Shown here one piece after another: positions 25,577-34,846 of a DNA stretch of 64,000 nucleotides. The DNA is taken from assembly GCF_040881935.1 (NCBI RefSeq), contig NZ_JBBECH010000051.1:35797-99796 (forward strand), in the 5' to 3' direction. Every line of letters starts with the position of its first letter. Position 1 is the stretch's first letter. The stretch is from Saccharospirillum sp040881935 (GTDB lineage Bacteria; Pseudomonadota; Gammaproteobacteria; Pseudomonadales; Natronospirillaceae). The translations under genes and the position numbers were made by a program. The notes below the pieces were generated by a model. The model was not told the DNA's origin, did not search any database, and saw only the letters and a list, made by a program, of their open reading frames with translations.

Positions 25577-26020
25577 TCAATGGTTGGTGTTCTCGATCAG
25601 GTTTAACGCGGCCTCCACTGCTGTTCGATACCCTGTTGGACCAAGGCCGGCAATAACGGCAGTCGCTATTCGGGAAACCAGCGACTTGTGATAAATGTCC
25701 TCACGACGATGGATATTGGAAATATGCAACTCAATGATTGGGCCTGGAAACATCTTGAGCGCATCCAGGATCGGAATGGAAGAAAAGGTTAACCCCGCGG
25801 GGTTAATGATGATCGCAGCGGCGGGCTCGTCAATGGCTTCGTGTATCCATTCCACTAACTGACCTTCGTAACCGGACTGACGAAAAACCACCGGGTAATG
25901 ACCGCTGGCCTTGCGGCACATAGACTCAACTTCGTCCAATGTGGTGTGACCGTAAATCTCAGGTTCACGCTTTCCCAGTCTGTTGAGATTAGGGCCATTA
26001 AGGATATAGATCGGCTTCAT
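25577..26020 (-). CDS. aroQ: 3-dehydroquinate dehydratase, type II
   Basis: A 147-residue dodecameric type II dehydroquinase that converts 3-dehydroquinate to 3-dehydroshikimate. Hallmarks are ILNGPNLNRLGKREPEIYG with the catalytic arginine loop and tyrosine, NPAGLTFSS, and ELHISNIHRREDIYHKS with the catalytic histidine. It starts 21 bp after a TRAP dctM gene in the same operon, so it is most likely a catabolic copy for imported quinate rather than the biosynthetic enzyme. Confidence 0.95.
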   Translation of the reverse strand: MKPIYILNGPNLNRLGKREPEIYGHTTLDEVESMCRKASGHYPVVFRQSGYEGQLVEWIHEAIDEPAAAIIINPAGLTFSSIPILDALKMFPGPIIELHISNIHRREDIYHKSLVSRIATAVIAGLGPTGYRTAVEAALNLIENTNH

Positions 26021-26041
26021 TTCAATTTCCTCTTGTTGTTT

Positions 26042-27334
26042 TTAGCCATCGTAGCCAAATTGACGTGGTAGCCAGAGAACGATGTCGGGAAAAAGCGTGA
26101 TGCACACTAATGCCAGGAACAGAGCACCAATGAATGGAATCAGATCGACGAACAGACTGCGTAGCGGCGCCCGGGTGATGCTTTGCATGATGAATATCAG
26201 TAGCCCATAGGGCGGTGTCACCAGCCCAATCATAATATTTACTACCGTAATCACACCAAAGTGAACGAGGTCGATGCCCAGCGCGTTCGCAGAAGGAATA
26301 AAGACCGGCACAATGATCAGGATAATGGCCGTTCCCTCTAACAGACATCCAAGCAGCAGAAGCACCAGATTGACGATGAGCAAAAACTGCAATGCCGACA
26401 AGTTATAGCCTTCCAAAAACAGGCTCAAAGATTGAGGGATGTTCTCGGACGTCACGACGTAGTTAAAGACGAGCGCACCGGCGATCAACATACCAATGGC
26501 TACAGAAGAGCGGGCGCTATTGACGAGTGAGCCATATATCTGTTTTATGCCGATGTTTCTATAAAGTACAATCGACACCAATAAAGCATAGGCTGCCGCC
26601 ACAGCTGCTGCCTCTGTCGGTGTCATTGCCCCACTGTAAATCCCGCCTAACAAAACGACCGGTAGCATCAACGCAGGGAAAGCACGAACAGTAATGCCTG
26701 GCAAGGCCCGGACGGGAGTGGGTTCTTCTACCGGAAACTTTTTGTAGCGCGCTGTGATCCATACTACCGCCATCAGCATGACCCCCATGAGCAACCCGGG
26801 GATAATGCCGCCTAAAAACAGATAGCCGATGGATGCGTTTGAAACAAGCGCATACAGCACCATCGGTATGGAAGGCGGGATGATCGGGCCTATGACTGCA
26901 GCGCTTGCCGTCAATGCCGCAGCAAAGCTTCGCGTATAGCGGCCGTCCTTTATCATCATATTAGCGATAATCCGGCCAGTACCGGCTGCGTCTGCGAATG
27001 CAGAACCGGACATTCCGGAAAAAATGATGGACTGAACAATATTCACATAAGCCAATCCGCCACGAAACCGACCAACCAGAGCATTGCAGAAGTGGAGCAG
27101 TCGATCGGTCATGGTGCCAATGTTCATCAAGTCCGCCGCTAAAATGAACAGCGGAACGGCAAGGATAACGTAGCCACCATACATACTGTTCAATAGCCGT
27201 TCGGCAACCAGACCCATGTCCATACCATTCATAAAGAGATAGACAATAGAGCCTGAAATCATTGACAAACCGATGGGTAAACCCAGAAGTGCCAGAGCAA
27301 TAATCACCAGAAGCGCGAGCGTAAATGGATCCAT
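26042..27334 (-). CDS. TRAP transporter large permease subunit (DctM family), aroQ-linked system
   Basis: A 430-residue DctM-type permease: PLFILAADLMNIGTMTDRLLHF, IIFSGMSGSAFADAAGTGRII, and IGPIIPPSIPMVLYALVSNAS, ending with GLVTPPYGLLIFIMQSI. It is closely similar to the permease at 33532-34827 over these motifs, so the two systems are paralogues. It follows dctQ by two bases and precedes aroQ. The likely substrate is quinate, shikimate or a dehydro derivative. Confidence 0.94.
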   Translation of the reverse strand: MDPFTLALLVIIALALLGLPIGLSMISGSIVYLFMNGMDMGLVAERLLNSMYGGYVILAVPLFILAADLMNIGTMTDRLLHFCNALVGRFRGGLAYVNIVQSIIFSGMSGSAFADAAGTGRIIANMMIKDGRYTRSFAAALTASAAVIGPIIPPSIPMVLYALVSNASIGYLFLGGIIPGLLMGVMLMAVVWITARYKKFPVEEPTPVRALPGITVRAFPALMLPVVLLGGIYSGAMTPTEAAAVAAAYALLVSIVLYRNIGIKQIYGSLVNSARSSVAIGMLIAGALVFNYVVTSENIPQSLSLFLEGYNLSALQFLLIVNLVLLLLGCLLEGTAIILIIVPVFIPSANALGIDLVHFGVITVVNIMIGLVTPPYGLLIFIMQSITRAPLRSLFVDLIPFIGALFLALVCITLFPDIVLWLPRQFGYDG

Positions 27335-27336
27335 TA

Positions 27337-27864
27337 TTAACCTCTATTACTGTCGCTTTGGGGTTCGTTCGCAACCATTGGGTCGTGCCCAAGGGCGGCA
27401 CGAATACCAAGCCATAGGTAGCGAAGTACAACAGCCACAGCAAAGACAACGTAGATGGAGTAAAGCCAGTCGTAACGAACACGCAGGTAAGATGTACTCT
27501 GCACTTTCATGAAAGTCACATAGTCATATACCGCAGGCAGTGAAATTAAAAAAAGCAGAACAACGCCACAGGAGAAGAGTACGGTCATTACTCGCCTGGC
27601 CAGGGGCGGGACATTGCTATAGAAAATGTCGAATCGAATTTCGTCCCGTTCGCCCAATGTGAAGGCTGCGCCAAACAGAACAAGCCATACCCACATCATA
27701 GTACTAAGTTCCGAAGCCCAGCCTGCAGGCCAGTTAAGTACATATCGGAAAAGTACAGTGATTAAAAACGAAATAAACATTACGGCAAGCATGGCAGCGG
27801 CGACGGCATTGGTAGCACGTCGGAACCACGTCGCGATACGATGGATACTCTGGCGCATCTTCAT
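27337..27864 (-). CDS. TRAP transporter small permease subunit (DctQ family), aroQ-linked system
   Basis: A 175-residue four-helix membrane protein. Recognisable segments are AVAAAMLAVMFISFLITVLFRYVL, then GWASELSTMMWVWLVLFGAAFTLGERDEIRFD, which is the usual DctQ core. It lies between dctP and dctM; a GC-rich hairpin separates it from dctP. The C-terminal tail (AANEPQ-type, after about residue 160) is polar. Confidence 0.92.
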   Translation of the reverse strand: MKMRQSIHRIATWFRRATNAVAAAMLAVMFISFLITVLFRYVLNWPAGWASELSTMMWVWLVLFGAAFTLGERDEIRFDIFYSNVPPLARRVMTVLFSCGVVLLFLISLPAVYDYVTFMKVQSTSYLRVRYDWLYSIYVVFAVAVVLRYLWLGIRAALGHDPMVANEPQSDSNRG

Positions 27865-27888
27865 AACTTAACGCTCTCGTATTTAGCT

Positions 27889-27917
27889 GGATCGGGCGCC
27901 CGCGATGCGGCCGATCC
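27889..27917 (-). terminator. Hairpin between binding-protein and permease genes (aroQ-linked TRAP)
   Basis: GGATCGG and CCGATCC form a perfect 7-bp stem around a GC-rich loop 8 bp after the dctP stop codon. No U tract follows. It occupies the same place as hairpins in the other TRAP, TAXI and TTT operons of the window. Confidence 0.5.
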
Positions 27918-27925
27918 GATAGCTA

Positions 27926-28915
27926 TCAAAGGTTATTGATGCGCTCGAGCATACCTTCGGGCCAGGATTCGGAGAGCCTTGATTCGAGGTAAAGTTGCTG
28001 AGCATAGCTGCGAAAGGCATCGACATCAGGCGTGTAGATGTCAACACCTTCACTGCGAAAGAAGTCAGCCAAATTCTGCTCATTTCGCTGATGCTCAGCC
28101 GTACTCCAGGCAATAGCCTCGTTAGCCGCGCTCTGGAAGGACTGTTGCTGTTCTGGTGTCATATCATTCCAGACGCTCGATGAGACCATTAACAGATCAA
28201 AGGCTACCAGGTGAGAAGTCAGGGCAATCTGGTCCATTACTTCATAAAACCGCATGTTTTGCACATTCGGCAGAGGGTTGTCCTGACCATCGATCGCACC
28301 GGTCTGCAACCCTGTATAGACTTCAGAATAAGCCATGGCTGTCGGGTTGGCTCCCAGTGCCTGCCCCAGGAACTGCCAGGACTCACCCGGAGGCATGCGC
28401 AATCGAACGCCGGACATGTCTTCGGGAGTTGCGATGCGCTCATCATCTACCAAGCCGACATGGCGCGTTCCGAAAAAGGTTGGACCCAGGATATGCACCC
28501 CTAGCTGATCTTCTACCATGCCTTTCATCTCTTCTCCTGCATCACTTCTGAAGAATGCCAGGAGATGCTCAGCGTCCCGGAAGAGGTAGGCGGAGGTTAA
28601 GATGGACCACGCTGGGATCTGGTTGGAAATATCCTGTGGTGACACATTGCTCATCTCCAGGTTTCCACGCTGAAGCGCGACCAGTTCGGACCCCTGACTG
28701 AACAAGGTGCCTCCGTAGTGCATTTCTATATCGAAATCCGACGCGACGGCGTCTTCGAAGCGCTGCATCATCTCGGCGCGGATGTCTTGCTCGGAAAATA
28801 CAGCGGAGAAACGGAGTTTGGGGTTGTCTTCTGCGACGGCAACGGTCGACGCGGTCGCCGAGAGTAGCATGGCGCCTGCGACAATGATGTTGCGGTATTT
28901 GGCGGTAATGGGCAT
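27926..28915 (-). CDS. TRAP transporter substrate-binding protein (DctP family), aroQ-linked system
   Basis: A 329-residue binding protein with a signal peptide ending near VAVAEDN (about residue 28). Key segments: MSGVRLRMPPGESWQFLGQALGA with the substrate-contacting arginine, and YSEVYTGLQTGAIDGQDNPLP. The same segments are nearly repeated in the binding protein at 35397-36389, so they form a paralogous pair expected to bind related acids. Divergent from the tandem GntR regulator at 29097. The gene begins with an ATG at 28915 preceded by an AGGAGG-like site. Confidence 0.94.
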   Translation of the reverse strand: MPITAKYRNIIVAGAMLLSATASTVAVAEDNPKLRFSAVFSEQDIRAEMMQRFEDAVASDFDIEMHYGGTLFSQGSELVALQRGNLEMSNVSPQDISNQIPAWSILTSAYLFRDAEHLLAFFRSDAGEEMKGMVEDQLGVHILGPTFFGTRHVGLVDDERIATPEDMSGVRLRMPPGESWQFLGQALGANPTAMAYSEVYTGLQTGAIDGQDNPLPNVQNMRFYEVMDQIALTSHLVAFDLLMVSSSVWNDMTPEQQQSFQSAANEAIAWSTAEHQRNEQNLADFFRSEGVDIYTPDVDAFRSYAQQLYLESRLSESWPEGMLERINNL

Positions 28916-29096
28916 GGAATGCCTCCTTTTATTGTGATTGTTTGCCCACCAAGAGGCTACCGCACCCTCGCTGGACAGACTTCATGCTACATAATACAAA
29001 ATAATGATCAACCGTTTTAACGATAATTAACGGATATTATAGAAAATATCATTTTTAGGTGCCTTTTTGTTGCCGAGCCGGAGGCTGGGTGACAGA

Positions 29097-30497
29097 ATGT
29101 TGGTTTTACAGAGGAGCCAGAACTTGCTATCTGTGCAGCAGGAAACAGCGGGTGAAAGTGCATACCGGTCAATTCGTAGCGATATCATTGGAGGTCGGCT
29201 GACACCGTGTTCCAGGCTACGCCTGGATACATTGAAAGAACGCTATTCGGCCAGTGTTAGTACACTTAGGGAGACCCTGTACCGATTGTCGGCTGAGGGC
29301 CTGGTCTATTCCGAAGGTCAACGGGGGTTCGAGGTTGCTGCCGTTACTCAGGAAGAGTTCATACAGTTAGCGGTATTGCGTGAATTGCTGGAAGGTTATG
29401 CATTGCGGGAGTCTTTCCGTAAGGGTGACCTGGAGTGGGAAGGGCTCGTTGTTGGTGCGTACCACAAGCTCGAGTCGATGGAGCGCCTGATGATGACGGG
29501 GGATACCCGCCGCAGTGCTGAATGGAAGTACTACGACCGCGAGTTTCACCGTACCCTGGTTTCTGCCTGTGGTTCGCAAGAGCTACTCAACGCCTATAGC
29601 ATGATCTTTGACCGCTATCAGAGATATCAAATTGTCGCGGTCATCTTCCGCGGAAAGCCAGCCGCTCAGGAACATCGCGTTCTACTGGAATCGGCTCTTC
29701 AACGAGACGCAGAACGTGCATTGACTGTACTGCACGAACATATTGATGCCTGTGTCGCTCATACGGTTAGCATCGGTCAATTGCCTATGGCAAAACGTGT
29801 GGCAACACCCTACATCGGCACGGCATCGAGTCAGGCAAGTGCCGCTTCGTCTGTAGGCGAGACGGTATGGGGCAAATTAAGGGCCGATATCATCACCGGA
29901 AAGCTAGCCCCGGGGAACAAGTTGAAGATCAGCAGTCTGCGCGATCTCTACCAGACCAGCGTAGCGACCTTACGCGAAGTACTTAACCGATTAACGTCAG
30001 AAGGTTTTGTCATTGCCGAAGGTCAGCGCGGCTTCGAAGTTGCGCCTGTGTCAGCCATTAACATACGTGAGTTGGCCGAATTGCGTCTTTTAGTGGAAGG
30101 CAAGGCCCTTGAGGACTCTTTTGGATTGGGAGACGTCGACTGGGAAGCGCGGGTTGTGGCAGCTTACCACAAACTGACTTCCGCAGAGGCTGATATGGAA
30201 AAAGGTAACAACCAGGTAACTGAACGTTGGAAGCAATGTGACTGGCAATTTCATCAGGCATTGATCTCAGCGTGCGGCTCCCAATCATTGATGCACCTGC
30301 ACAATGCCATCTTCGACAAGTACTTGCGGTATCAATTCATTGCGTTGTCCTATCGCGGGCCTATCGCGGGCGATGAACATCATGAACTCTTCGACTGTGC
30401 CATGAACAGAGACGTGCAGGGGGCCAGGAAAACGCTCCACGAGCACCTATGGGGTGGGGTAGAACACGCGCTGGCTGCAGGAAGTATCCCGGGCTGA
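29097..30497 (+). CDS. GntR-family regulator made of two tandem GntR-FCD units
   Basis: A roughly 466-residue protein, twice the usual size. Unit 1 has a winged helix (AYRSIRSDIIGGRL, SVSTLRETLYRLSAEGLV, EGQRGFEVA) and an FCD domain (LRELLEGYALRESF, FHRTLVSACGSQELL). Unit 2 repeats the plan from about residue 255 (VWGKLRADIITGKLAPG, SVATLREVLNRLTSEGFV, EGQRGFEVA, LRLLVEGKALEDSF, FHQALISACGSQSLM). The two halves are clearly an internal duplication. I use the ATG at 29097; a TTG at 29067 and later starts are possible. Divergent from the aroQ-linked TRAP operon and convergent to aroE, it is the likely quinate/shikimate regulator. Confidence 0.88.
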   Translation: MLVLQRSQNLLSVQQETAGESAYRSIRSDIIGGRLTPCSRLRLDTLKERYSASVSTLRETLYRLSAEGLVYSEGQRGFEVAAVTQEEFIQLAVLRELLEGYALRESFRKGDLEWEGLVVGAYHKLESMERLMMTGDTRRSAEWKYYDREFHRTLVSACGSQELLNAYSMIFDRYQRYQIVAVIFRGKPAAQEHRVLLESALQRDAERALTVLHEHIDACVAHTVSIGQLPMAKRVATPYIGTASSQASAASSVGETVWGKLRADIITGKLAPGNKLKISSLRDLYQTSVATLREVLNRLTSEGFVIAEGQRGFEVAPVSAINIRELAELRLLVEGKALEDSFGLGDVDWEARVVAAYHKLTSAEADMEKGNNQVTERWKQCDWQFHQALISACGSQSLMHLHNAIFDKYLRYQFIALSYRGPIAGDEHHELFDCAMNRDVQGARKTLHEHLWGGVEHALAAGSIPG

Positions 30498-30548
30498 CTG
30501 AGTAGAAACCGCAGTTCTGGTGCCGGAGGTTTGAGCCGGGCCCTTGGC

Positions 30549-30588
30549 GGTGCGGCATTCCTATATAAGTCCGTCGGGATGCCGCACC
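30549..30588. terminator. Hairpin between convergent gntR and shikimate dehydrogenase genes
   Basis: GGTGCGGCAT at 30549-30558 and ATGCCGCACC at 30579-30588 are perfect 10-bp inverted arms around a 20-base loop. It lies in the 197-bp gap between convergent genes, so it may block read-through both ways, though neither side has a clear T run. Confidence 0.45.
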
Positions 30589-30694
30589 ACTGGTGTCAAA
30601 GTCCCTCGGACAAGCCAGAGCTCCGGGGAAGTGTTGAGAGAGTCTTTCGTTTCAATTCAAGTACAACGAGCAAGGTCAGATGACGCCCCCTGTG

Positions 30695-31582
30695 CTATGA
30701 AGCGCTGGTGCCTGAATTTACCACCAGCTGTTCAAAGTAATGGTCACGCACTGAACCGACCTGGGTGTCAATGTCGGCTGCCGTGGCCTGGTGACCGGCG
30801 AAGAACCGGAACGCATCGATGCCCTGAAAGACGAACAGATCGACCCCCGACAGCGTTGCCGCTCCCTGATGTTCGGCGGCGATCAGCAAGGCCGTGCGGG
30901 CCGGAATATAGACTGCGTCGAACACCCATTGCCGGTCGTTCAGGCGGTCGGTACGAATCGGGCAGCCCGGGTGGTTGAAGTGCCCGACCGGGGTGCAATT
31001 GACCACACCATCAAACTGCGCCATCCGGCTTTCTGCTTCATCGGCGGTGAGGGTCCGGGTGGTGATGCCCTGGGCGTTCAGGTCCCGGCTCAGGGTTTCT
31101 CCGCGCGCCTGTTCACGCTCAACCAGGTACAGCTCGGTAACACCCAGAGCGCCGAGTGCACAGGCCACCGCGCGGCCCACGCCACCGGCACCGATTAGCA
31201 ACACCGAACCCGCGGGCCGGTCGGCGAACTGGCGGCGGTAGGCACTGATAAAGCCGCTGTAGTCGGTGTTTTCCGCGTGTATTTTGCCGTTCTCGAAAAT
31301 CAGGGTGTTGGATGACCCTACCCGGCGGACGCCGTCGCTCAGGGTATCGGCCAGGTTTTTGGCCGCTTCCTTGAACGGAAAGGTCACGTTAGTGCCGCGA
31401 TACCCCTCATGACGCAGACGGGCCACGGTTGCCGGGAAGTCAAAGCCGTCGACGCCCAGTGAATCGACCAGGTCGTATTGGGTATCGATGCCCACCAGAC
31501 GACCCAGGCGCCGGTGCAGATCGGGTGATTGGGATTTGGCGATGCCCTCGCCAATTAATGCCAGTTTCATGGCCGGTGTCAT
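30695..31582 (-). CDS. Quinate/shikimate dehydrogenase (AroE family)
   Basis: A 295-residue NAD(P)-dependent dehydrogenase (about 291 if the internal ATG at 31570 is used). The N-terminal substrate domain has KSQSPDLHRRLG and GTNVTFPFKEAA with the catalytic lysine and NTDYSGF; the Rossmann motif is LLIGAGGVGRAVACALG. The acidic segment VEREQ after the second strand rather than NRT suggests NAD rather than NADP preference, as in catabolic enzymes. It overlaps the dehydroshikimate dehydratase gene by 4 bp. It probably oxidises quinate and/or shikimate to the dehydro forms. Confidence 0.9.
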   Translation of the reverse strand: MTPAMKLALIGEGIAKSQSPDLHRRLGRLVGIDTQYDLVDSLGVDGFDFPATVARLRHEGYRGTNVTFPFKEAAKNLADTLSDGVRRVGSSNTLIFENGKIHAENTDYSGFISAYRRQFADRPAGSVLLIGAGGVGRAVACALGALGVTELYLVEREQARGETLSRDLNAQGITTRTLTADEAESRMAQFDGVVNCTPVGHFNHPGCPIRTDRLNDRQWVFDAVYIPARTALLIAAEHQGAATLSGVDLFVFQGIDAFRFFAGHQATAADIDTQVGSVRDHYFEQLVVNSGTSAS

Positions 31583-33465
31583 GGTATGGAATCTCCATCA
31601 GTGTCTGCAGACGGGTTGGCCAGGGCATCCGCCTGTTGCTGGGCGGCGGCACGGACGAACGCGTTCGGTGCGCCGAGGCCCTGATAGCCATCGCGTTGCA
31701 CCAGTTCGAAAAAGAACGATTGATGATCGGGCCGGACATAGAGCTGGCGGAATGCGCCGAAGGCATCTTCGTCGTAGAGCACCGAGTGGTCCTGCATCCA
31801 TTGAACCTCGGACTCGCCCAGTTCGTAGCGCGCCAGCAGATCGCGGTAGTAGTTCACGGGTATCGGCAGGGTCGGCGTGTGGGCCCGGGCCAGTCCGGCA
31901 ACGGTGGCGGCCATGTCACGGGTGCGCAGGGCAATGTGTTGCACGCCCGAGCCCCCCACGGTTTTGACCAGGCGGTTGCTGGTGGTGTCCGGCGAGGCGC
32001 TGGCGTTCAATGCCAGTCGAAAACGCCGGCTTTGATTGGCGTTGTCGCTGTTGTGCAGCACCTGGCTCTGGATCAACCCCCTGGGGTCGGTGACGTCAAA
32101 AGACGCCGTCGGTTCCAGCGCAAACACCGAACGGTATTGCAGCATCACCGACAAATAATCGTGATACGACAGCGACAGGCTCAGGTGGTCGACATCAAGC
32201 AGCGGCCCTTCGGGTATTGGCTGCACATCCACAGAAAATTCGGTATCCCAGACCCGGCTCAGTTGCGACGCATCGACAATGTAGGCCAGCGAACCGTCGA
32301 TGTTGCGCATCGCCGTCATGTCGTGGCTGGCATTGACGTCTTTCGGTTCAACCAGGTCGTAACCCAGGGCTTTGGCGCGTTTGATCGCCTGGTAAGCGTT
32401 GTCGACTTGCAGGCCAAAGGCACTGACGGACGTGGCTTCGCGTCCGGGTACCCGACCGGCAAAATCACGCTCGGTATTGATGACGACATTCAGGTCGTTC
32501 ATCGCCCAGCGCTCGGCCGCGACCCGGGCGTGTTTGCCCACGCAACGCAAACCCAGAGCGCTCAGGTCGGCGCGCAGGACATCCGCCCGGTCCGGGTTGA
32601 TGGCAATTTCGATAAAGGCGAGCCGCTCGACCGGTTGCGGTGCCGGCACCGTCGACTGGTCGGCCATGGTGCGCAACAGCCGGTAAGAGTGCATGCCATC
32701 GCGCGCGGTCTGGTCGGAATGGCCCATGCGAAACACATCGTTGAAAATTTCGTGTGACAGAGCACCGTCGTACCGGGTTTCACTCAGCAGTTCCATGAAT
32801 TGCGGCATCTGCAATTCACCCTGACCGGGGAAGCAGCGGTAATGACGGCTCCACGACAGATGATCCATCGACAGGCGCGGCGCATCGGCGGTTTGCACCA
32901 GAAAAATCCGGTCGCCGGGAATGCTGGCGATGGTGTCGAGCTCAGTCTGGCGGGAAAAGATGTGAAAGGTATCGAGCACCAGGCCGACCGCCGGGTGGCT
33001 GGCACGGCGCACCACTTCCCAGCTGTCGCGATAGTCGTGAATATGAGTCCCCCAGGCCAACGCCTCGAAGGCGATTCGCAGGCCGCGTTTCGCCGCCCGC
33101 TCACCGAGTTCGGCGTAGTCGTCTGCCGCCCGGGCGATACCGGGTTTGGCATTGGGGTGAACCGAACTGCAGCACATGAGCAGGTCGGTACCGAGCTCTT
33201 CCATCAGATCAAATTTGCGCTCGGCGCGATCGAAGGCGCGTTGACGGTCCTTACCTTCCAGGCCTTCAAAATCCCGAAAGGGTTGCAGCGTGACCAGTGT
33301 CAAACCCCGGTCACGAATCAGCTGGCCCGCTTCACGAGCGGTGCCATTGAACGCGGTCAGGTCGTTTTCGAAAATCTCAACGCCTTCGAAACCCGCGTCA
33401 GCAATGGCGGTTATTTTATCGCGCAGGGTGCCGCTGAGGCACACTGTGGCTATGGATGAATACAT
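31579..33465 (-). CDS. quiC: 3-dehydroshikimate dehydratase with C-terminal HPPD-like domain
   Basis: Converts 3-dehydroshikimate to protocatechuate. The 628-residue protein has an N-terminal sugar-isomerase-like TIM barrel (residues 1-280; GFEGVEIFENDL, LVLDTFHIF, with acidic and histidine metal ligands) fused to a 4-hydroxyphenylpyruvate dioxygenase-like vicinal-oxygen-chelate region (about 290-620; HLSLSLSYHDYLSV, GVQHIALRTRDM, FFFELVQRDGYQG). This is the architecture of QuiC1/QsuB-type enzymes. The ATG at 33465 has GAGGG upstream and is preferred over an upstream TTG. It follows a TRAP operon and is coupled to the dehydrogenase gene. Confidence 0.92.
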   Translation of the reverse strand: MYSSIATVCLSGTLRDKITAIADAGFEGVEIFENDLTAFNGTAREAGQLIRDRGLTLVTLQPFRDFEGLEGKDRQRAFDRAERKFDLMEELGTDLLMCCSSVHPNAKPGIARAADDYAELGERAAKRGLRIAFEALAWGTHIHDYRDSWEVVRRASHPAVGLVLDTFHIFSRQTELDTIASIPGDRIFLVQTADAPRLSMDHLSWSRHYRCFPGQGELQMPQFMELLSETRYDGALSHEIFNDVFRMGHSDQTARDGMHSYRLLRTMADQSTVPAPQPVERLAFIEIAINPDRADVLRADLSALGLRCVGKHARVAAERWAMNDLNVVINTERDFAGRVPGREATSVSAFGLQVDNAYQAIKRAKALGYDLVEPKDVNASHDMTAMRNIDGSLAYIVDASQLSRVWDTEFSVDVQPIPEGPLLDVDHLSLSLSYHDYLSVMLQYRSVFALEPTASFDVTDPRGLIQSQVLHNSDNANQSRRFRLALNASASPDTTSNRLVKTVGGSGVQHIALRTRDMAATVAGLARAHTPTLPIPVNYYRDLLARYELGESEVQWMQDHSVLYDEDAFGAFRQLYVRPDHQSFFFELVQRDGYQGLGAPNAFVRAAAQQQADALANPSADTDGDSIP

Positions 33466-33531
33466 ACTTCTAACCCTCAAGTAACTAGGCAGAGTCTCTA
33501 GTTTGTAGAATATGTAGAGTGTTCATTCTAA

Positions 33532-34827
33532 TTACCCCTGGTAGCCTAAAGCCCGTGGTAGATAGAGAACGAAGTCTGGCGCAGCATTGATAAACACCAG
33601 GGCAACCAGTAGTGCGAGTAAAAATGGTAGCACTTCGCGTATTATTTTTTGAATCGGTGTTCCAGTGATACTCGATACGACAAATAGCAACATGCCATAC
33701 GGTGGAGTGATCAGCCCAAGCATGGAATTCACTAACACAATAACTCCAAAGTGAATCATGTCGATCCCAAGGAGTTGTGCTGTAGGGATAAATATAGGCA
33801 CGATAATCAGCAATATCGCACCACCTTCAAGCACACATCCTAGCGCAAGAATTAGCAAATTTATGGTAATAAGAAACGTGATCTTCGACATCTCGTATTG
33901 AGCCAAGTAACTGGCAATGCTATCAGGGATGCCTTCTCTGGCGATCACAAAATTAAACGCAAGAGCGCCAGCAACCAAGATACCCACAGAGGCCGTAGAC
34001 CTGCTGCTTTGTACTAAAGTCTGGTAGAACTGTCTGACGCTGACTGAGCGGTAGGCAACCACAGAAATGACAAGTGCATAAAAGGCGGCAACGGCCGCTG
34101 CTTCAGTAGGTGTGGTAATACCGCTATATATGCCACCCAACAAGATAACAGGAAGCATCAGTGCAGGAAAAGCGCGGGCCGTAACTCTTGGAAACTCAGA
34201 TAGTTTCGTAGCTTCATCGGTACCAATATCGCGTTTGTGTGCAATTATCGAATTCATAATAATAAGTACAAGAGCCATTAGCAGGCCAGGGAAAATTCCC
34301 GCCGCAAAGAGAAAGCCAATAGACGTATTTGAGATAAGTGCATAGAGAACCATAGGTATCGAAGGAGGAATAATTGGCCCTATTGTCGCTGAAGCCGCTG
34401 TTATAGCCGCAGCGTAAGCGGGCGTATATTTTCCATCCCGGGTCATCATTCCAATAATGATTCGACCCATCCCAACCGCGTCAGCAATTGCAGAGCCCGA
34501 CATTCCTGAGAAAATCACGCTAGAAACGACATTTACGTGACCCAGTCCGCCTTTGAATCGGCCAACGAGGGCTTGGGAGAACCTTAATAGCCGATCTGAC
34601 AATGTGCCAAGATTCATGATGTCGGCTGCCAGGATGAACAATGGGATGGAGATCAGTGTGTACCCATTGAACAACCCTTGTAGTAGTGTCTCCGCCCCTA
34701 ATGAAGTGTCATATCCATTGAGTAAAAGAAAAACAATGACTCCCGCCATCATTGCCAGTCCAACTGACAAACCCATGATGGTCATGATGACTATCAGTAT
34801 TACGCTGATAGTAAATGGATCAAACAT
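33532..34827 (-). CDS. TRAP transporter large permease subunit (DctM family), quiC-linked system
   Basis: A 431-residue DctM permease: PLFILAADIMNLGTLSDRLLRF, VIFSGMSGSAIADAVGMGRII, ATIGPIIPPSIPMVLYALIS and LITPPYGMLLFVVSSI. It is the paralogue of the permease at 26042-27334. Its DNA is visibly richer in A+T than the enzyme genes downstream. It is followed, after 66 bp, by quiC on the same strand, tying the importer to dehydroshikimate catabolism. Confidence 0.94.
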   Translation of the reverse strand: MFDPFTISVILIVIMTIMGLSVGLAMMAGVIVFLLLNGYDTSLGAETLLQGLFNGYTLISIPLFILAADIMNLGTLSDRLLRFSQALVGRFKGGLGHVNVVSSVIFSGMSGSAIADAVGMGRIIIGMMTRDGKYTPAYAAAITAASATIGPIIPPSIPMVLYALISNTSIGFLFAAGIFPGLLMALVLIIMNSIIAHKRDIGTDEATKLSEFPRVTARAFPALMLPVILLGGIYSGITTPTEAAAVAAFYALVISVVAYRSVSVRQFYQTLVQSSRSTASVGILVAGALAFNFVIAREGIPDSIASYLAQYEMSKITFLITINLLILALGCVLEGGAILLIIVPIFIPTAQLLGIDMIHFGVIVLVNSMLGLITPPYGMLLFVVSSITGTPIQKIIREVLPFLLALLVALVFINAAPDFVLYLPRALGYQG

Positions 34828-34846
34828 GAAAAGTACCTCAGGATGG

